The position numbers and the translations under genes were made by a program. A stretch of DNA of 14,005 bases. Source: Pseudomonadota bacterium. GTDB lineage: Bacteria; Pseudomonadota; Alphaproteobacteria; Sphingomonadales; Sphingomonadaceae. The notes beneath the pieces were generated by a model, which was not told where the DNA came from, did not search any database, and saw only the letters and a list, made by a program, of their open reading frames with translations. Numbering within the stretch: position 1 is the first letter of the stretch; each line of letters begins with the position of its first letter. Location: contig JAEWIL010000011.1 of assembly GCA_023387085.1 (NCBI GenBank), positions 1 through 14,005 of the forward strand. The letters are read 5' to 3'. Of the stretch, positions 13,735-14,005 are shown in pieces.

Positions 13735-13801
13735 GAAAGGTCCAGACCGGGATGCGCACAAGGCTGACCTTTCCTGAACTTTGGAATAGAATGTTCAGCC
13801 T
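13735..13801 (+). promoter_or_regulatory. Promoter and overlapping inverted repeats before proB
   Basis: CTGACC (13764-13769), 17 nt, then TAGAAT (13787-13792) makes a good sigma-70-like promoter with a start near 13799, about 60 nt before the proB ATG. Inverted repeats overlap it: GAAAGGTC (13735-13742) with GACCTTTC (13766-13773), AGGCTGA (13761-13767) with TCAGCCT (13795-13801), and CTGAAC (13774-13779) with GTTCAG (13793-13798). The repeats cover both promoter boxes, as an operator would. No regulator is identified. Confidence 0.5.
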
Positions 13802-13858
13802 GGCGTGATCGGGACATTCGCATTGGCGAAAAGCCCGCATCGCGCTATCGGCGGCGTC

Positions 13859-14005
13859 ATGAGCCTGTTTCCGCCCGCCGCCTGCCCGCGCCTGATCGTC
13901 AAGATCGGATCGGCGCTGCTCGTCGATCCGGACGGCGCGGTGCGGCGCGACTGGCTGGCCGGGATCGCCGCCGACATCGCCGAGCGGACGCGCGCCGGGC
14001 AGCAG
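13859..14005 (+). CDS. proB: Glutamate 5-kinase, N-terminus only
   Basis: First enzyme of proline synthesis: phosphorylates L-glutamate at the gamma-carboxyl with ATP in the cytosol. Only 49 codons are in the window; the family is about 260-375 residues. The N-terminal RLIVKIGSALLVDPDG (11-26) is the nucleotide-binding strand and loop of the amino-acid kinase fold, with Lys15 and Gly17-Ser18 in place, followed by the helix WLAGIAADIAERTRAGQ as in ProB. Position shortly after obgE supports the call, since obgE-proB linkage is common in alphaproteobacteria. ATG 13859 is chosen because the conserved strand begins 11 residues later; the ribosome site is weak. A GTG at 13805 in frame would add 18 residues and leave almost no leader. 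Confidence 0.88.
   Translation, partial: MSLFPPAACPRLIVKIGSALLVDPDGAVRRDWLAGIAADIAERTRAGQQ

Larger units (their letters stand above)
13445..13858. other. 414-bp non-coding gap between the MipA-type gene and proB
   Basis: I find no supported gene here. In order it holds a small hairpin CGGCC-ATTTTC-GGCCG (13464-13479) just after the MipA-type stop, which might be a weak terminator; the double-hairpin inverted repeat at 13500-13602; plain sequence to about 13730; and then the structured promoter region of proB (13735-13801). An ATG-initiated 30-codon frame at 13675-13767 has no ribosome site and no recognisable features. Confidence 0.7.

Noticed and set aside
13675..13767. 30-codon frame before proB as a leader peptide
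   Set aside because: No ribosome site, no unusual run of proline codons, and it ends inside the predicted proB promoter.

Overview
The window looks like a stretch of ordinary chromosome from a GC-rich alphaproteobacterium, most likely of the order Sphingomonadales (Sphingopyxis-like). The lineage call is inference. It rests on high G+C, a class II DAHP synthase, obgE lying close to proB, a MipA/OmpV porin-like gene, and two intergenic inverted-repeat families of the kind common in sphingomonads. There are 16 protein-coding genes, two of them cut by the window edges. I see no tRNA, rRNA, CRISPR array, transposase, prophage gene or obvious foreign island.

Left part (1-3001), all minus strand, probably one four-gene run read from 3001 down to 1: a three-helix membrane protein with a degenerate cyclic-nucleotide-binding-like domain; a YffB/ArsC-family thiol protein; a GlpQ-type glycerophosphodiester phosphodiesterase lipoprotein that overlaps yffB by ATGA; and an aldo/keto reductase whose C-terminus lies outside the window. 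An AT-rich divergent region (3002-3263) separates this run from the plus-strand aroG-type class II DAHP synthase, the first enzyme of aromatic amino-acid synthesis.

Middle part (4646-9917). A long inverted repeat lies at the convergent ends of the DAHP synthase and an exported M28 aminopeptidase. The peptidase is preceded on the same strand by a CitE/HpcH-type CoA-ester lyase. Divergent from the lyase is a tight qmcA-ybbJ pair (SPFH membrane-scaffold protein plus NfeD-type partner). A second copy of the same inverted repeat closes that pair against a minus-strand methyltransferase-like gene followed by a GNAT acetyltransferase gene.

Right part (9918-14005). A ferritin-like predicted metal-dependent hydrolase (PF10118-type) and a TetR regulator are divergent across 74 bp that hold a recognisable promoter and a candidate operator. 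Then come an exact 24-bp tandem duplication, the ribosome-associated GTPase gene obgE, a MipA/OmpV outer-membrane gene, a 414-bp gap with a second inverted-repeat family, and the start of proB (glutamate 5-kinase). The gap repeat is a pair of hairpins whose differences are compensatory, and a structured promoter region precedes proB.

I did not find a convincing new multi-gene system. The signals most worth a second look are the Popeye-like membrane protein with a broken phosphate-binding cassette, the covarying double hairpin at 13500-13602, the structured region upstream of proB, the TetR/hydrolase divergent promoter, and the 24-bp duplication before obgE.
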